NCBI GenBank assembly: GCA_016926805.1 | Contig: JAFGNV010000058.1 | Coordinates: 1-53,258, forward strand | Direction: 5' to 3' | DNA from: Anaerolineae bacterium | Lineage (GTDB): Bacteria > Chloroflexota > Anaerolineae > 4572-78 > J111 | Length of the DNA: 53,258 nucleotides | In this document: in pieces, positions 16,507 to 27,220 of the stretch | Position numbering within the stretch: position 1 is the first letter of the stretch | How the letters are laid out: each line of letters begins with the position of its first letter | The notes under the pieces: model-generated | The model's database searches: none | Seen by the model: only the letters and a program-made list of their open reading frames with translations | What the model was told of the DNA's origin: nothing | Made by a program: the position numbers and the translations under genes

Positions 16507-17471
16507 GGTCGTACCTCAAGAAGTTGACGCATACCTCCGTCTGGGGCAAATACCCAGATGGTGTTGTTCAGGGCATCGGCGGCGTAGATCGCGCCGTCCG
16601 GGCCGAGGTCCAGACCAATCACCTGCCAGTCAAGCGGGGCAGAAATTTGCGTGAGATATTTTCCTTCCGGGTTAAAAACCTGAATCCGGCGGTTGCCCAT
16701 ATCACTAACATAAATCCGGCCACTCTGGTCATCCACCACAATGTTTTGGGGATAAGAAAACTGTCCGGCTCCGCGACCGTACTCACCAAAACTCAATCGA
16801 TGCGATACGGTTAACCCCTTGGTCGCTGTTTGGGTTAATTCAAATTGTTGTACCCGGCTGTTGAACTGGTCGGTGGCATACAATAGACCGCGTTGATTGT
16901 CAACGGCCACATCAATCATGCCGTTAAACTGACCCGCCGCCGCCCCCCTTTCACCAAAAAAAGTAACCAGCAACACACCGTTGGGGTCAAACACGCGGAC
17001 GGTATTAGAGTCGAACCCGGCCACGTACACCCGGCCCTGCCGGTCAAGACCCAGGCCGTAAGGCGTATGAGAAGGGTCGTCAAACTCGTAATCCTGACCG
17101 CCTAACTCGCGCAGCAGACGACCGACGGGCGTAAATATCTTTACGCCATCGTGGGCGCGATAGTGACCCTCTTCGCCAGGAATCAGGTTGCAAATATAAA
17201 TGTTACCGGCGGAATCAAGGTCAATATCCCAGCCGGAGTAAATATCATTGGGGCCAGTTCCCAGGTGGCCAAACGCCGACAACCAAGTTCCATCGGCCGC
17301 CAGATGAACCACCTGCTGGTTGCCTCGATCCATCACGTACACGCTGCCATCCGGCGCCACGGCCACGCCATTGGGTCGCAGCAATTCGGGTGAACGCAGG
17401 GCGCAGGCACTTAAACCCCATCCCAGAATCACGGCCATGATGAGTCGCCAGAATGTAGAACGCAACAGCAT
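16503..17471 (-). CDS. NHL-repeat beta-propeller lipoprotein
   Basis: Exported lipoprotein of 322 residues. The N-terminus has a basic start, a hydrophobic core and a lipobox LSAC with the lipidated cysteine at residue 23. The rest is an NHL propeller: repeated blades such as GVAVAPDGSVYVMDRGNQQV, GLGLDRQGRVYVAGFDSNTV and NIVVDDQSGRIYVSDMGNRR. Such propellers bind ligands or proteins; no catalytic residues are obvious. It is the first gene of a two-gene operon with the PP2C phosphatase and has its own promoter at 17563-17591. A GAGGAA stretch precedes ATG 17471. A role as the sensing partner of the phosphatase is inferred from the 4-bp overlap. Confidence 0.88.
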   Translation of the reverse strand: MLLRSTFWRLIMAVILGWGLSACALRSPELLRPNGVAVAPDGSVYVMDRGNQQVVHLAADGTWLSAFGHLGTGPNDIYSGWDIDLDSAGNIYICNLIPGEEGHYRAHDGVKIFTPVGRLLRELGGQDYEFDDPSHTPYGLGLDRQGRVYVAGFDSNTVRVFDPNGVLLVTFFGERGAAAGQFNGMIDVAVDNQRGLLYATDQFNSRVQQFELTQTATKGLTVSHRLSFGEYGRGAGQFSYPQNIVVDDQSGRIYVSDMGNRRIQVFNPEGKYLTQISAPLDWQVIGLDLGPDGAIYAADALNNTIWVFAPDGGMRQLLEVRP

Positions 17472-17562
17472 TAATGGATGTTCCTCAGGATAAAATCAAA
17501 GCGCAGCATGGTCAACCTCAAGGCGATGGGCGGCAAATCTTGAACCGCGATTTGTCACCCCA

Positions 17563-17591
17563 ACTATACACCAAACTCAATAAGTTTTCAA
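17563..17591 (-). promoter_or_regulatory. Promoter of the NHL lipoprotein-phosphatase operon
   Basis: On the minus strand TTGAAA (17586-17591), 17 bp, TATAGT (17563-17568). The -35 overlaps the stop codon of the upstream transporter gene. The predicted start near 17556 gives a leader of about 85 nt. Confidence 0.7.
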
Positions 17592-18577
17592 TGATAAGAA
17601 CCGGAGTCAGCAGATGTTTGCTCACCTAACGCGCCCATGCCAATTCCCACCAGCAGCAAAACAAAACCAAGCAACTGGATGGAGGCAAAGGTTTCGCCAA
17701 AAAGAAAATAGGCAAAAATGGCCGAACCGACCGGCTCGCCAAGAATGGACAGGGCAACAAAGGTGGTAGAAAGGTGAGCCAGGGCCCAGTTAAACGAGGT
17801 ATGGCCCAACAACTGCGGACCAAGGGCCAGCAGTAAAATCCACAGGTAAGCCTGCCAGGGATAGCCGAACAAAGACAAACCAACCAGCGATGTAACCATG
17901 AGCATGGTGATCATTGCCACGAAATAGGCCAGCCAAACGTACGCAATGGTAGACAAACGTGCGCGCAATGTCCGTCCAACCAAAAGATAAGCGGAGCCTG
18001 TCATTGCGCCGACCAGGGCCAAAATGTCGCCCCACAAGGCCGTATCGGCTTTACCTGCCGGGGCCATGAGCTTTTGCCAGTTGAACTGAATGGTCGGCAT
18101 TGTCCCCGGCCCAATCGTCAGCACGCCGCCATCGCTAAAGGCAATCAAGGTGCTGCCGATGATGGCCGCCGCCACGCCAATGATAGTATAGCGCGAGGGG
18201 CGCTCGCCCCAAAAAATAAAAGCAGCCAGCGCAATCCAGAGGGGATTGGTGGATACCAACGCCGCCGAAGAGGCCACCGAGGTGAACTCCAGCGAGTAAA
18301 TCCACGTGGCCAGGTGCGCGGCCAGAAAAACTCCGGCGACCGCCCCAAAGACCACATCTTTGCGTTGCAAATATCGTAATTCTGGGCCTCGCCGCTGCCA
18401 GGCGATGGGGGTCAAAATGATGGCGGCAAAAATGAGTCGCCAACTGGTCACCACCAATGAAGGCGTCCCATTGGCCTGGGCTAACCGCACCAGGATGGAT
18501 GACGTGGCCGCAATGAGTACTCCAAACAGCAACACCAGATAGGGGAAAAAACGATGGTGGCTCAAGCTATGCCTCAA
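17588..18577 (-). CDS. EamA/DMT-family transporter
   Basis: Ten-segment drug/metabolite transporter, 329 residues, made of two EamA halves; the family mostly exports metabolites or amino acids. The first half begins LVLLFGVLIAATSSILVRLA and shows WRLIFAAIILTP; the second half contains LWGDILALVGAMTGSAYLLV and ends GSAIFAYFLFGETFASIQLLG. The start is TTG at 18577, overlapping the TGA of the glycyl-radical enzyme gene by 4 bp, so it is translationally coupled to it. This suggests transport linked to the dehydratase pathway, but the substrate is unknown. Confidence 0.88.
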   Translation of the reverse strand: MRHSLSHHRFFPYLVLLFGVLIAATSSILVRLAQANGTPSLVVTSWRLIFAAIILTPIAWQRRGPELRYLQRKDVVFGAVAGVFLAAHLATWIYSLEFTSVASSAALVSTNPLWIALAAFIFWGERPSRYTIIGVAAAIIGSTLIAFSDGGVLTIGPGTMPTIQFNWQKLMAPAGKADTALWGDILALVGAMTGSAYLLVGRTLRARLSTIAYVWLAYFVAMITMLMVTSLVGLSLFGYPWQAYLWILLLALGPQLLGHTSFNWALAHLSTTFVALSILGEPVGSAIFAYFLFGETFASIQLLGFVLLLVGIGMGALGEQTSADSGSYH

Positions 18578-20940
18578 AAGGATTGATGTTCGGTGCGGGC
18601 GATGATTTCATCCTGCAACGCCTGGGTGAGATCGCAGAAGTAATCACTGTAACCGGCCACGCGCACAATCAAATCTCGATATTGTTCCGGATTTTGTTGG
18701 GCGGCCCGCAATGTGGCCGCATCCACTACATTGAATTGGAGGTGATGACCGTCTAGCTTGAAATAAGTCCGCACCAATTGAACGAGTTTGTCCAGGCCCT
18801 CGTCGCCCTGGAGGAGTTGGGGCGTAAATTTCTGATTCAACAGCGTGCCGCCGGTGCGGGTATGATCCATCTTGGCCGCCGACTTGATGACCGCCGTTGG
18901 CCCATGCCGGTCGGCGCCCTGCACTGGCGAAATCCCCTCAGAAAGCGGCGCGTTGGCCCGGCGGCCGTCGGGAGTGGCGCCAATGACCGAACCAAAGTAA
19001 ACATGCACCGTCGTCGGCAAAAGGTTGATGTGGTAAGTCCCGCCTTTGGTGTTGGGACGGCCATCGATGGCCTGGAAATAGGCTTCAAACAGGTCCACCA
19101 TCACTGCATCGGCGTAGTCATCGTCGTTGCCAAATTTGGGCGTTTTGTTGAGCAACATCTGGCGGGTTCGTTCGTGACCAACAAAATCATCTTGCAGTGC
19201 GGTCAGGAGGCCGGCCATAGTCAACGTTTTTTGATCAAACACATGATACTTGAGGGCTGTCATAGCATCGGTGAGGGTGCCCAAACCGACGCCCTGAATG
19301 TAGCTGGTGTTGTAGCGGGCGCCACCATCGTGATAATCTTTGCCGGTGGTGATGCAATCGTCAATCAGCAACGACAAAAAAGGCGCGGGCAGGTATTGCG
19401 CATAAAGTCGCTCGATAACATTGTTGCCCCGAATCTTGATGTCAATAAAGTGGTTCAATTGTTTTTGATAGGCCGCAAAAAACTGGTCAAAGGTTTCAAA
19501 TTGAGTTGGGTCGCCTGTGTCCAGGCCAATTTTCCGGCCGGTTTGGGGATCGATACCGTTGTGCAGGGTGATTTCCAGCACTTTGGGCATGTTAAAGTAA
19601 CCGGTTAGGTTGTAATTTTCTTTGCCAAACGCGCCGGTTTCCACGCAGCCGCTGGTGCCGCCGTTGCGGGCATCTTCGATTGATTTACCCTGCCGGATCA
19701 GCTCCTGCACCACCACATCCGTATTAAAGATGGAGGGCTGGCCAAAGCCGGTGCGGATAATTCTGGCCGCCCGCTTGATAAACTTATCCGGATTTTTTTT
19801 ACTCAGTTGCACCGATGAACTGGGCTGCAACAAGCGCATCTCCTCGACAACGTCCAAAATCAGGTAGGTTACCTCATTGACGGCGTCGGAACCGTCCACT
19901 TTGACCCCGCCGGTGTTGATCTGGGCAAAGTCGGTGTAGGTGCCGCTCTCCTGCGCGGTTACGCCCACTTTGGGTGGCGCAGGTTGGTTATTGAATTTGA
20001 TCCAGAAACATTGCAGCAGTTCTTCGGCTTGCACGCTGGTGAGGGTTCCGGCCTCGATCTCTTTTTGGTAAAAAGGATACAGGTGCTGGTCGAGATGGCC
20101 GGGATTGAAGGCATCCCAGGGATTCAACTCTGTGGTGACACCCAGGTGAACAAACCAGTAATATTGCAAGGCTTCCCAGAAATTGCGGGGGGTGTGCGCC
20201 GGAACGTGGGCGCAGACCTCGGCGATACGTTCCAATTCTTGCTGTCGGAGGGGGTCTGTTTCCTGTTGGGCCAACTCTCGGGCCTTTTCGGCGTGCCGCT
20301 CGGCAAAACGGACCAAGGCATCGGCGGTGATGGCCATAGCTTTGAGTTGTTCCTGCCGGGCATAGACGTCTGGATTGTTGAGGTAATCCAAATTAGCCAG
20401 GCTACGCTGGATGTCGGCCTTAAAATCTAGCATGCCCTTGTGATAAATTTTATCATCCAGCACGGTGTGGCCGGGCGAGCGCTGTTCCATAAATTCGGTA
20501 AAGACGCCAGCCTTGTAGGCAGCCAGCCACGTGTCGGTCATTTCTCGAAAAATGAGGTGACGCATGGATTGGCCCTGCCAGAAGGGAATAATGGTTTCCT
20601 CATAAATCCGGCGAGCTTCCGGGCTGACGGTAAAAGATATTTTCTCCCGCGAATTGAGAATATCCAGGTCGGCCAGGGTATGGCAGCACAACTCCGGGTA
20701 AGTGGGGGTGGCCTTGGGGGCCGGTCCTTTTTCGCCCACAATCAACTCGCCCTCGCCAAGGTAGATGGTTTTGTGTTCCAGCAAATACTGAAAGGCAAGG
20801 GCGCGGCGCACGGGCACAGAAACCAGACCCAGGTTCTGCCGGTAAAATTCGGTCATCAACTCGGCCCGTTCCGTTGAAATCGAAGGAACGGCGTTTAGGC
20901 TTTGCTGCCGCAGTTGGGCGACTCTGGGACTCATTGGCAT
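18574..20940 (-). CDS. hypD: Glycyl-radical enzyme, probable trans-4-hydroxy-L-proline dehydratase
   Basis: Oxygen-sensitive glycyl-radical enzyme of 788 residues. The radical loop is RVAGYSDYF with Gly763, and the thiyl cysteine is Cys432 in GGTSGCVETG with Glu434. Against the published Clostridioides difficile HypD numbering, as I remember it, every active-site residue I could place fits with a constant shift of two: Phe150, His158, Asp276, Ser332, Asp337, Phe338, Cys432, Glu434, Tyr448, Thr643 and Gly763. HypD turns trans-4-hydroxyproline into pyrroline-5-carboxylate, which ProC reduces to proline; proC is not in the window. The ATG at 20940 follows a strong AAAGGAG. The activase gene lies 70 bp upstream and a DMT transporter overlaps downstream. 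The general glycyl-radical call is firm; the substrate is a strong inference. Confidence 0.85.
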   Translation of the reverse strand: MPMSPRVAQLRQQSLNAVPSISTERAELMTEFYRQNLGLVSVPVRRALAFQYLLEHKTIYLGEGELIVGEKGPAPKATPTYPELCCHTLADLDILNSREKISFTVSPEARRIYEETIIPFWQGQSMRHLIFREMTDTWLAAYKAGVFTEFMEQRSPGHTVLDDKIYHKGMLDFKADIQRSLANLDYLNNPDVYARQEQLKAMAITADALVRFAERHAEKARELAQQETDPLRQQELERIAEVCAHVPAHTPRNFWEALQYYWFVHLGVTTELNPWDAFNPGHLDQHLYPFYQKEIEAGTLTSVQAEELLQCFWIKFNNQPAPPKVGVTAQESGTYTDFAQINTGGVKVDGSDAVNEVTYLILDVVEEMRLLQPSSSVQLSKKNPDKFIKRAARIIRTGFGQPSIFNTDVVVQELIRQGKSIEDARNGGTSGCVETGAFGKENYNLTGYFNMPKVLEITLHNGIDPQTGRKIGLDTGDPTQFETFDQFFAAYQKQLNHFIDIKIRGNNVIERLYAQYLPAPFLSLLIDDCITTGKDYHDGGARYNTSYIQGVGLGTLTDAMTALKYHVFDQKTLTMAGLLTALQDDFVGHERTRQMLLNKTPKFGNDDDYADAVMVDLFEAYFQAIDGRPNTKGGTYHINLLPTTVHVYFGSVIGATPDGRRANAPLSEGISPVQGADRHGPTAVIKSAAKMDHTRTGGTLLNQKFTPQLLQGDEGLDKLVQLVRTYFKLDGHHLQFNVVDAATLRAAQQNPEQYRDLIVRVAGYSDYFCDLTQALQDEIIARTEHQSF

Positions 20941-20958
20941 GGGATCAACTCCTTTAAT

Positions 20959-20993
20959 AATGGTGAATTGTGAATGATTAATGGTGAATGGCT
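20959..20993. repeat. Heptameric repeat in the activase-hypD spacer
   Basis: Five 7-bp units with consensus AATGGTG (exact at 20959 and 20980; variants AATTGTG, AATGATT and AATGGCT). Read on the minus strand the unit is CCATTCA-like. It sits between the activase stop and the hypD Shine-Dalgarno, so it would be part of the operon mRNA. Confidence 0.6.
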
Positions 20994-21010
20994 AACCCGA
21001 CCCTACGTGG

Positions 21011-21913
21011 TTATCCAATTTTTACATGCAAATTAAACTTTCGGAAAACTTCGGCGATCTGGCTCATTCTTTCAACCGAAGGGGGCTGGAGGTTAACTAG
21101 CTGGTAAGATTTATGCAAACGCCGATACTTGTCAGTTCCGATGTGATGGTAAGGCAAGAGTTCTATCGGGTGAGCCTGCGGCAAGGCGGCTACAAACGCC
21201 CCGATTTGCCAGATGTTTTGCTGGTCATCGTTGATGCCGGGAACTATTGGTAGCCGCACAATAAGGTGGTGCCCTGCCTGCGATAGGAGCTGCAAATTTT
21301 GCAGAATCAACTGGTTGGATACACCGGTGAATTTTTGGTGGTCGGCGTCATCCATCAATTTGAGATCGTACAGAAACAGATTCACATAAGGTCGGATGCG
21401 ATCAAACGTTTGCCAGGTAGCAAAACCGCTGGTATCGACCACCGTGTGAATGTCTTTGGCACGGCACGCCTGCAACAGCGCCAGTAAAAAATCTCGCTGT
21501 GATAACGGCTCGCCGCCGGAGAAGGTGACGCCGCCGCCGGACTCATCGTAAAAGGCAATGTCTTTTTCAATGTCGGCCATCACCTGAGACACGGTCATTT
21601 CTCGGCCAATCATCTGGCGGGCTTCGGCGTAGCAGGCGTCAACACAGGCTCCGCAGAGAACACATTGCTCATTATCCGTGACAATACCGTCGCCATTGGA
21701 CGAGATAGCGCCCTGCGGACAAACGGCCAGGCACGCCCCACAATCAATACAACGAGTTTCGCGGAATACCCGTTCCGGTCCCATTGCCTGACTCTCAGGG
21801 TTGTGACACCACCAGCAATTGAGTGGACAGCCTTTGAAAAAAACGGTGGTGCGAATGCCCGGCCCGTCGTGGATGGAAAATTTTTTAATGTCGAAAACAA
21901 TGCCCTTACTCAA
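21011..21913 (-). CDS. Glycyl-radical enzyme activating enzyme (radical SAM)
   Basis: Radical S-adenosylmethionine activase of 300 residues that would install the glycyl radical on the downstream dehydratase. The SAM cluster is CPLNCWWC near residue 29 (CxxxCxxC). Two ferredoxin-type 4Fe-4S clusters follow in an insert (CIDCGACLAVCP and CVLCGACVDACY), as in most GRE activases outside PflA. Also visible: HDGPGIRTTVFFKGC, FSGGEPLSQ and DTSGFATW. The start is TTG at 21913 with GAGG six nt upstream; no ATG fits. It is the first gene of the activase-hypD-transporter operon and has a promoter at 21941-21970. Confidence 0.92.
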   Translation of the reverse strand: MSKGIVFDIKKFSIHDGPGIRTTVFFKGCPLNCWWCHNPESQAMGPERVFRETRCIDCGACLAVCPQGAISSNGDGIVTDNEQCVLCGACVDACYAEARQMIGREMTVSQVMADIEKDIAFYDESGGGVTFSGGEPLSQRDFLLALLQACRAKDIHTVVDTSGFATWQTFDRIRPYVNLFLYDLKLMDDADHQKFTGVSNQLILQNLQLLSQAGHHLIVRLPIVPGINDDQQNIWQIGAFVAALPQAHPIELLPYHHIGTDKYRRLHKSYQLVNLQPPSVERMSQIAEVFRKFNLHVKIG

Positions 21914-21940
21914 AACCGGCCTCTTCTGTTAAGTACGGTA

Positions 21941-21970
21941 AATATACCAGTATTCACGGGAATTCGTCAA
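21941..21970 (-). promoter_or_regulatory. Promoter of the activase-hypD operon
   Basis: On the minus strand TTGACG (21965-21970), 18 bp, TATATT (21941-21946). The predicted start near 21934 leaves a leader of about 20 nt before the TTG start at 21913. Confidence 0.6.
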
Positions 21971-22130
21971 AGACTGGTCCACGTTCAATCACAGAGGCAC
22001 AAACGTTTTTAGATATGCCGGTGGATGGATAGTGACGGATTATATTGAGATGGTGGGAAATATTACAACTAATGTAAGCTTGCGTATGTTTTGGAATCGG
22101 CCGGCGCACTAACCTCAAAGTTACAGATAT

Positions 22131-22157
22131 AAAAAACGGAGGCTCAGTTGAGCCTCC
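22131..22157 (-). terminator. Intrinsic terminator of ppdK
   Basis: A perfect 9-bp stem (GGAGGCTCA at 22138-22146 and TGAGCCTCC at 22149-22157) with a very short loop is followed on the minus strand by a run of six T (22131-22136). It lies 30 bp past the ppdK stop and isolates ppdK from the activase operon. Confidence 0.85.
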
Positions 22158-22187
22158 ATTTCCTGTTTCACAATTAACCAATACAAA

Positions 22188-24899
<2,712 letters not shown>

Positions 24900-25021
24900 T
24901 TAAGTTATCCTCCAACAAGATTAAGTTATATTGAGATTGTGAGTTAATAGGGATTGAATTTGAGTAGAGCCAGAATATCGGCTCTTTATCGTCATCCAGA
25001 AAACTGGCTGTTTAAACAATA

Positions 25022-25048
25022 GAAAACCTCCGCCAGTAGGGGGGAGGT
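25022..25048 (-). other. Hairpin in the ppdK leader, possible attenuator
   Basis: On the minus strand ACCTCC and GGAGGT can pair (25043-25048 with 25026-25031), with two more GC pairs past one mismatch, followed by TTTTC. It falls within the predicted 190-nt leader of ppdK. It might act as a weak attenuator; the U-run is short. Confidence 0.35.
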
Positions 25049-25095
25049 GGGAACAGCATTGACCCGGTTATGGTGTTTCCCAAAAACCACCAGTC

Positions 25096-25124
25096 ATTAT
25101 ACGCCTTGATGGGATTTTAGCCAA
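25096..25124 (-). promoter_or_regulatory. Promoter of ppdK
   Basis: On the minus strand TTGGCT (25119-25124), 17 bp, TATAAT (25096-25101). The start near 25089 gives a leader of about 190 nt. MITE-like copy C begins about 25 bp upstream of the -35. Confidence 0.75.
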
Positions 25125-25148
25125 GTTTCCACCCTATTTTTAACTTAT

Positions 25149-25303
25149 AGGACTTACGCAGTTCATGTCATTTCGAGGAGCCTGCGACGAGAAATCCCTG
25201 AAAAGGTCGCTTACAAGACACCTATTTAGGGATTTCTCGCTCCTGACTTGTCAGGCCCTTTAGTCGCTCGAAATGACATTTAAACCACCAACTGCGTAAA
25301 TCA
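25149..25303. mobile_element. MITE-like element, copy C
   Basis: A 155-bp element flanked by the 8-bp direct repeat TAACTTAT (25141-25148 and 25304-25311). The ends are inverted repeats (GGACTTACGCAGTT left; AACTGCGTAA right), enclosing an inner palindrome with TGTCATTTCGAG on one side and CTCGAAATGACA on the other. The inner core is shared with copies A and B; the outer ends differ. No coding capacity. Confidence 0.7.
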
Positions 25304-25477
25304 TAACTTATTGAGCCAATGATTTTAGGACGAAATCAGCCTCCAAAACCACAAAGAACAGAAACCTATTCGCCAAAGCTGAACTCACCTGACTGCCATT
25401 CGAAATTGACAGGGGTGGCTTACCGGAGTAAATTACCAGGATTGGTGATTGCCCTGGGGTAGGTGGGCGGTCCCGGC

Positions 25478-25543
25478 AGGGGCGAGGCAACTCGAAGCGT
25501 GGCTACTTTGCTCCGAAACATCCATCCGAGTTGTCTCGCCCCT
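25478..25543. repeat. Long inverted repeat in the ppdK-MFS gap
   Basis: AGGGGCGAGGCAACTCG (25478-25494) pairs with CGAGTTGTCTCGCCCCT (25527-25543), 16 of 17 positions, around a 32-bp loop. No target duplication was found. It lies in the 788-bp gene-free stretch 24900-25687, which otherwise holds the ppdK leader and promoter and the two MITE-like elements. Confidence 0.6.
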
Positions 25544-25567
25544 ACTCTATCTATATGTATTCCAATT

Positions 25568-25666
25568 GGGTGTGGTTCATTTGAATCAGAGAAAGGAGAA
25601 GTTGGGGGGACACCCCCCAAGCCACCCGGCCTGCGGCGCTTTTTTCGACTCATTTGAAATACACCC
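25568..25666. mobile_element. MITE-like element, copy D (99 bp)
   Basis: Flanked by the perfect 9-bp direct repeat ATTCCAATT (25559-25567 and 25667-25675). The ends are inverted repeats (GGGTGTGGTTCATTTGA left; TCATTTGAAATACACCC right, 2-3 mismatches). Inside are a perfect hairpin TTGGGGGG-ACA-CCCCCCAA and a GC-rich stretch followed by TTTTTT. It ends 21 bp before the MFS start codon, so it probably forms that gene's upstream region and may insulate it. Confidence 0.7.
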
Positions 25667-25687
25667 ATTCCAATTCACGGAGTCAAC

Positions 25688-27070
25688 ATGTCATTAATAT
25701 CTGCCTCACCAACCGGCTGGGGTCGAGCTGCCTGGCGTTGGTTATTACAACTGGACCGGCCTGTTCCGCCACGCACCCAACCGGAAATTGAGGCTGAAGT
25801 TGAACGCAACTATCGCTGGAATTTCACCGTTAACTTTCTGGACGGAGTTGCTTTTTGGTTTGGTTCTAGTTTCATCTCGGCCAGCACCATCGTCCCCCTG
25901 TTTATCAGTAAACTGACATTGAACCCCCTGGTTATCAGTCTGGTGGCGGTTTTGGCCCAAGCTGGCTGGTATCTTCCTCAAGTTTTTGTAGCCGGCGCAA
26001 CGGAACGAGTGCCCCGCAAAAAACCCATCGTCGTCAACCTGGGCTTTTTTCTGGAGCGTTTTCCCGCATGGTTGTGGCCGGTGGCGGCTCTGTTGGCCCC
26101 CCTCTTCCCAATTTTGGCCCTGATTACCTTTCTGATCAGCTTTGCCTGGCACGGCATCGGGGCTGGGACGCTGGCCCCGGCCTGGCAAGACTTGATCGCC
26201 CGCTGTTTTCCGCTCAACCGGCGCGGCCGCTTTTTTGGTTTTACCGCTTTCGTCGGGACGGCTTCGGGGGCCGTTGGCGCTATTTTCAGCAGTTGGCTCC
26301 TAAAAACCTACCCTTTTCCCAACAGCTTTTTTTACGCCTTCCTGATTGCCGCTATTTTCATCAACCTGAGTTGGCTAGCCCTCTCTTTCACCCGAGAGCC
26401 GGTTCAGCCGGTTACCCCACCACCGCCGGGCAGGGGTCACTTTTGGAAAAGACTGGTTAAAATTGGGCAACGTGACCACAATTTTCGGCGCTTTTTATTG
26501 ACCCGTTTTACGATTGCTCTGGGCATGATGGGCATGGGTTTTGTCACGGTATCGGCGGTGCAGCGCTGGCACGTTGCCGATAGCACCGTCAGCCTTTACA
26601 CCGTGGCTTTGCTGCTTGGGCAAGGCGTGGGCAATTTGCTGGCGGGATTCCTGGCCGACCGGCACGGGCATAAATTGTCGCTGCTGTTTGGCGTGGGCGC
26701 AGCGGTTATTGGCTTTGCCCTGGCCTGGTTGGTTCCGGCCGCCATCTGGTATTTTGCCATCTTTGTCTTTCTGGGCATCGCCATTGGTATCCAGATTGTT
26801 TCCGGTATTTTGATTACCATGGAGTTTTCCAGCCCGGAACAACGGCCAACCTATATGGGCGTGGCCAACACCATCACCGGGATAGGCAGCAGCGTGGCCC
26901 CGCTCATCGGGGGCTGGCTGGCCGCCAGTTTTAGTTACCACAGCATGTTTGCGGTGGGGATGGCGGTGAACGTGGTGGGGCTGCTGCTGCTCCAGTGGTA
27001 TGTTAAAGAACCACGCGGGCAGCCCGTCAACAACGTGGCCGTGGAGGTTATGGCCGAACATCCATTTTAA
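25688..27070 (+). CDS. Major facilitator superfamily transporter
   Basis: Twelve-segment MFS permease of 460 residues with a cytoplasmic N-terminal tail of about 45 residues (PEIEAEVERNYRWN). Hydrophobic segments start at about residue 47 (NFLDGVAFWFGSSFISASTI). The loop 2-3 region reads VAGATERVPRKKPIV, and the second half has NLLAGFLADRHGHKLSLLFG, a match to the MFS loop motif. The final segments contain GVANTITGIGSSVAPLIGGWLAA. ATG 25688 follows CGGAG. Substrate unknown. MITE-like copy D sits just upstream. The 138-bp gap to the ABC genes contains an independent promoter, so it is probably not co-transcribed with them. Confidence 0.85.
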   Translation: MSLISASPTGWGRAAWRWLLQLDRPVPPRTQPEIEAEVERNYRWNFTVNFLDGVAFWFGSSFISASTIVPLFISKLTLNPLVISLVAVLAQAGWYLPQVFVAGATERVPRKKPIVVNLGFFLERFPAWLWPVAALLAPLFPILALITFLISFAWHGIGAGTLAPAWQDLIARCFPLNRRGRFFGFTAFVGTASGAVGAIFSSWLLKTYPFPNSFFYAFLIAAIFINLSWLALSFTREPVQPVTPPPPGRGHFWKRLVKIGQRDHNFRRFLLTRFTIALGMMGMGFVTVSAVQRWHVADSTVSLYTVALLLGQGVGNLLAGFLADRHGHKLSLLFGVGAAVIGFALAWLVPAAIWYFAIFVFLGIAIGIQIVSGILITMEFSSPEQRPTYMGVANTITGIGSSVAPLIGGWLAASFSYHSMFAVGMAVNVVGLLLLQWYVKEPRGQPVNNVAVEVMAEHPF

Positions 27071-27184
27071 ACCAGACTCGTCTTGCATTAATCTTTTCCA
27101 AGCATAAAAGAAGCGACAAATGACAAACGGAAGCACAATGGCGTGCCGGTTGCCATTTGTTGGGTAATGACCCTTTGAACCAAC

Positions 27185-27213
27185 TTGCCGTAGGGCCAAG
27201 TCTCATATATGAT
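27185..27213 (+). promoter_or_regulatory. Promoter of the ABC transporter operon
   Basis: TTGCCG (27185-27190), 17 bp, TATGAT (27208-27213): the same hexamers and spacing as the kinase promoter at 14588-14616. The predicted start is at about 27220, one base before ATG 27221, so the mRNA would be leaderless. Confidence 0.6.
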
Positions 27214-27220
27214 ATCGGCT

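Noticed and set aside
18778..19608. A 276-residue open frame on the plus strand
   Set aside because: Opposite hypD, no family match, no ribosome-binding site.
25420..25697. Small open frames of about 60-80 residues in the ppdK-MFS gap
   Set aside because: They run through inverted repeats and MITE-like element D and have no coding signature.
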